NCBI GenBank assembly: GCA_932294295.1
Contig: OW028574.1
Coordinates: forward strand, 15,820,215-15,884,214
Direction: 5' to 3'
DNA length: 64,000 nucleotides
From: Alitta virens
Taxonomy: Eukaryota; Annelida; Polychaeta; Phyllodocida; Nereididae
Part shown: piece by piece, positions 61,137 to 64,000 of the stretch
How positions within the stretch are numbered: the first letter of the stretch is position 1
Layout of the letters: every line of letters starts with the position of its first letter
The notes under the pieces: generated by a model
Databases searched by the model: none
Told to the model about the DNA's origin: nothing
Seen by the model: only the letters and a program-made list of their open reading frames with translations
Position numbers and translations under genes: made by a program

Positions 61137-61587
61137 TAGTGATGTGGACCGGACTGCCTTAGACCGGTCCAGTCCGCCATCTCAGCCCAGACCGCTAAAA
61201 ACTGGACCACCACAAAAATACCGGGACCGGTCCGATGACCCGCACCAGTGGTCCAAGCATTAAATGTTGAATTTATTATACACCAGATGTTTGTCATCTT
61301 GGTTTCAGTTATTATTCATTCTTGATTGATTGACGGTTTCTTTGTATTAAATGTTGCAGTAATGAAATTATTCCTGTCCTGCCTGTCCGTACTAAATAAT
61401 TCCATATATCAAATTATGTTAAACAAGAACCAGTTTTTTTTTATTTGGTGAAACAACTGTTATAATTATGTCGATGGACCGCCTCCAGACCGGTCTGATC
61501 TCTAGTACCGGACAGCTCACCCCTGGACCGGACTACTTTTGAAAATACCGGACCACCCCTGGCTAAGTGGTCCGGTCCACATCACTA
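61137..61587. mobile_element. hAT-like non-autonomous transposon with perfect 8-bp target duplication
   Basis: Both ends are TAGTGATGTGGACCGGAC, 18 bp and perfect, with weaker pairing continuing (CCTTAGACCGG against ACTTAGCCAGG). The 8-bp AGTATAGT stands directly outside both ends (61129-61136 and 61588-61595). A TAGTG tip and an 8-bp target duplication are the hallmarks of hAT elements. Inside, GGACCGG/CCGGTCC words recur many times near both ends, with an AT-rich middle and no transposase frame. 451 bp. The perfect duplication and near-perfect ends suggest a fairly recent insertion. Confidence 0.9.
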
Positions 61588-61979
61588 AGTATAGTCTGTC
61601 CTAAATTTTAGCCAATTGATGACACTTGGTTAGTCATATATAACCATATATCAACTTAAGTTGCACCATATCAGGGAAATCATTTACACATTCCAACTCA
61701 TTATAATGCATAGCAGAAAAGTGGTAACACTGGCGAACAATGTAAAAACATTTCAGTCTTTCAAACTGACTCTGCCACGTCATATTAGTTGTTATTGTTT
61801 GTATATTTAAGCTGTGAAAGAATATTGAATACCTCCAGCCAACCCTGACTGTTTATTAACACAGTAATTAACTATACCTTTTGTTATCTACTTTACATGG
61901 GGACTCCGGCAGAACTTATTTTCAGTGCTTGCTCAACTTACTGTCTAACCACTAATATGCTAGGCACTCTAATAAAGTG

Positions 61980-62114
61980 CAGTGTTTATAATGAAAGTCC
62001 AGTTACGAAGAGGTCATTTTCTTGACTTTCACACCCGACCCTCATATAATGAAACCTAGTTATTACGAAAAATGTTGACTGTCTAAAATAGTTTGTTCCA
62101 AGCGGATTCGACTG
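61980..62114. mobile_element. Pogo/Tigger-like element
   Basis: The complement of the right end, CAGTCGAATCCGCTTGGAAC, shares about 50 bases with the left end at 32748, and TA follows at 62115-62116. The left end is less sure (CAGTGTTTATAATGAAAGTC at 61980). About 135 bp, non-coding. Confidence 0.6.
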
Positions 62115-62939
62115 TATTGTCTAACGTCTACTCTACAACAGCACAACATCAATGATCCATACATAATAACATTGTCAATGAATGAGCAAAACACTGTGCT
62201 GCATTGCTACATTAATATTAATGCTGTTGGCCCTGTTGCATTTTGCAATATAAATGTTTTAAATATGAACAATTCCACTGAACAACGCTGAATGCTCTTA
62301 CCCAACCGGACAATAGTTCCATTATATCTGGATTCAGCTAATTCCTTCATACTCACACAATGCAAAGTGCAGGGCAGAGAAAAGTGGGCACAACCCGGCA
62401 GAATTAGGCCATGAGGGACATTGGACTCATGTGTGTTAGATTATACACCCTGCATTATAACCATTGATATGACATGGATTGGAAATACAATATATTCACT
62501 GATGGCCCACACCCCCCATTTTTCTTTTATTTGATATACACCACAAATGGCACACACTAATTTGGTAGTCAGTAATTTCCCAATGAGCTGAATGAAAGAA
62601 CACAATTTGTATGCATATCAGTTAGAGGTAATAATTAATATTCCACAAATTTTAATTATCAAATAAATAACATTTAGAATCAAATCAATACCCTTTAAAT
62701 TATGTCCAACTAGGATCCTGCTCTTGCACTGACAAACTGCCTAAGTTTAGCAGAATCCAGGTTCCTATATAATTTAAGCCTATTGTAATAAGTCATGTTT
62801 AAATGATTGATTCTGCAATTTCAACGACTCATACAGCAGGGTATTAAGGTAGTAACCAGGGTTTCCCAATAGATTTGTTTTTCATGAAAAAAGGAAAAAT
62901 GGCATAATGTGTGTCGTACACCCCTCGTCATCTTCACAA

Positions 62940-62975
62940 CGTCAAAGTGTCGCTCGCTCAAGCGACAATTTGACG
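62940..62975. repeat. 15-bp hairpin in a CpG-richer patch
   Basis: CGTCAAAGTGTCGCT (62940-62954) pairs with AGCGACAATTTGACG (62961-62975) with one mismatch; loop CGCTCA. It lies about 65 bases left of the inverted-repeat region at 63043. Confidence 0.85.
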
Positions 62976-63042
62976 CCTTAAACTAGATTTTTTGGGGATT
63001 GCATTTACTGCCATCTGTAATATAACATTGCAATACTCAATC

Positions 63043-63572
63043 TTGGGCCAATGAATAGACTTGCAGATGCTGTCTTCTGGTCAATTTCTGCCGAAAGATG
63101 GCGCTTGTCCGGTGCGTAGCACCGGTCTTACTGATAACTCACGCGAAGCATCAAGGGATAACGTAAAAAATTGATCGTTGAATAAGCGTCGCAACGCCGT
63201 TACAACGCTTGTTCAGTCCCATTTATTTCGTCAGAACGCTTGTTCAGTGCTTTTCACGAAAATAGTACCTTCTGCAGTATGTGGAATTCCACGGTAAAGT
63301 TGTTCAATTTCACGACGTCAATAGAGTTAAAGTCAAAAGAAATCATCTGAATTAATTTTACAGTGAGTGGCTTCTTGGAAGAAAAGAATAAGGCGCAGTA
63401 ATCGCACTACTTTGTATGCAGACGACGCGCGGAAGCATTTCCCTCCCCGATTCTGAGGGAGCGGCAAATCGGTTATGAGAAAGGCCGGTGCTTCGCACCG
63501 GATCGTAGCACCGCCTTACGGAAGAAAACGGTCTTCTGGTGGGAAAAACTAATTCATGGGCCAATCAGAAAC
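63043..63572. mobile_element. Probable inverted-repeat element with internal CCGGTGC palindromes
   Basis: The left side reads TTGGGCCAATGAATAGAC, GTCTTCTGG, CCGGTGCGTAGCACCGG (63109-63125) and TCTTACTGATAAC. The complement of the right side reads TTGGCCCATGAATTAG, CAGAAGACCG, CCGGTGCGAAGCACCGG (63485-63501) and CCTTTCTCATAAC. Arms are therefore about 90-100 bases, imperfect, each holding a 17-bp hairpin. The interior is CpG-rich and repeats ACGCTTGTTCAGT twice (near 63205 and 63236). No target duplication or coding frame found. Confidence 0.6.
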
Positions 63573-63634
63573 CCAGCTTACACCATGACGCTATGATACC
63601 ATATTCCAAATATGGTAGTGCTTTCTGAGCCCTT

Positions 63635-63674
63635 CTCTGATTGCGCAATGAGTTCCTGTTGCATCCAATCAGAG
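63635..63674. promoter_or_regulatory. Inverted pair of CCAAT motifs
   Basis: CTCTGATTG (63635-63643) and CAATCAGAG (63666-63674) form a perfect 9-bp inverted pair. Another GGGCCAATCAGAA lies at 63558-63570. NF-Y-type sites clustered like this occur in promoters, but the third site is part of the inverted-repeat arm at 63.5 kb. Confidence 0.3.
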
Positions 63675-64000
63675 AGCAGATGAAAAGCCACACAAATTTG
63701 GCCCATCCAGGGCAAAGGTCGCTGTGCCAGCTCCATTCAAGGCAATCTTTCCTGACAGGAAAATGACTCCTCTTCCTACTGTCAATAAATTGTTCCTAAT
63801 GCTAATGAACAATTACTAAATCATAATGTAAATATCATACTCAACAATGTTGACAGAGAATAAGAAAATAAGGATTACTTACAGTCTAGCCCCAAACAAA
63901 AATAACAATAAATTTTGCAACATGAGTAGATTATCCATCTACATTTGTCTTCGCAATGTTCAACATCTGATTATCAGCTACCACTGAATTTAACTTTTTT

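Larger units (their letters stand above)
41007..64000 (-). other. FUT8 5'-UTR intron and upstream flank; no exon identified
   Basis: The acceptor at 41007 shows that transcription starts at higher coordinates, so part or all of this 23 kb is the first intron. It holds the 41.3 kb palindrome, SINEs, large microsatellites, the 49.9 kb minisatellite, three inverted-repeat transposon-like elements and several promoter-like motif clusters (54.1, 58.9 and 63.6 kb). No protein-coding exon is supported. In 41.95-43.0, 44.1-45.4, 45.8-47.3, 50.2-51.0, 51.4-52.4, 52.55-54.0, 55.85-57.7 and 59.9-61.0 kb I see only AT-rich unique sequence, apart from short simple repeats and the sites listed separately. 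Confidence 0.6.

Overview
This is an AT-rich animal nuclear sequence, and nearly all of it is non-coding. Evidence for an animal genome: spliced exons with canonical GT/AG borders, very long introns, many tRNA-derived SINE copies, short inverted-repeat DNA transposons and long microsatellites. The only gene I can support is the 5' part of an alpha-1,6-fucosyltransferase gene (FUT8, glycosyltransferase family GT23) on the minus strand. The protein is only moderately similar to vertebrate FUT8, which suggests a marine invertebrate, but I cannot name the taxon.

Gene layout, read on the minus strand from high to low coordinates. A 5'-UTR acceptor and the first coding exon (Golgi signal-anchor plus start of the coiled coil) lie at 41006-40793. 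Exon 2 (coiled coil) is at 14281-14112, after an intron of about 26.5 kb. Exon 3 (end of the coiled-coil region, start of the conserved FUT8 core) is at 12791-12590, after an intron of about 1.3 kb. The three exons join in phase and give the first 188 residues plus two bases of codon 189. I found no exon for the catalytic Rossmann region or the SH3 domain below 12590, so intron 3 probably continues past position 1. The 23 kb above 41006 should be the 5'-UTR intron and upstream region; the promoter and the non-coding first exon(s) were not identified.

The rest is a dense set of repeats. They include two tRNA-derived SINE families (A: 2.4, 5.6, 47.5 and 58.2 kb; B: 29.7, 38.7, 44.0, 49.2, 57.8 and 59.7 kb) and single tRNA-like heads at 5.4, 39.0 and 51.1 kb. 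There is a hAT-like element with perfect 8-bp target duplications (61.1-61.6 kb), an inverted-repeat element with a 7-bp duplication (55.0-55.6 kb) and pogo/Tigger-like relics. Three short inverted-repeat elements share the terminal word AGATAGCAT (23.0, 24.4, 26.8 kb). Foldback palindromes lie at 41.3, 58.9 and 63.0-63.6 kb. A two-phase 17/34-bp minisatellite lies at 49.9-50.1 kb. GATA-type microsatellites are common, and several abut SINE sequence.

I found no operon, CRISPR array, rRNA, functional tRNA gene or second protein-coding gene. Nothing here amounts to an undescribed multi-gene system. The most interesting material is the set of compact mobile elements, the SINE-microsatellite junctions and the hairpins close to FUT8 splice sites.
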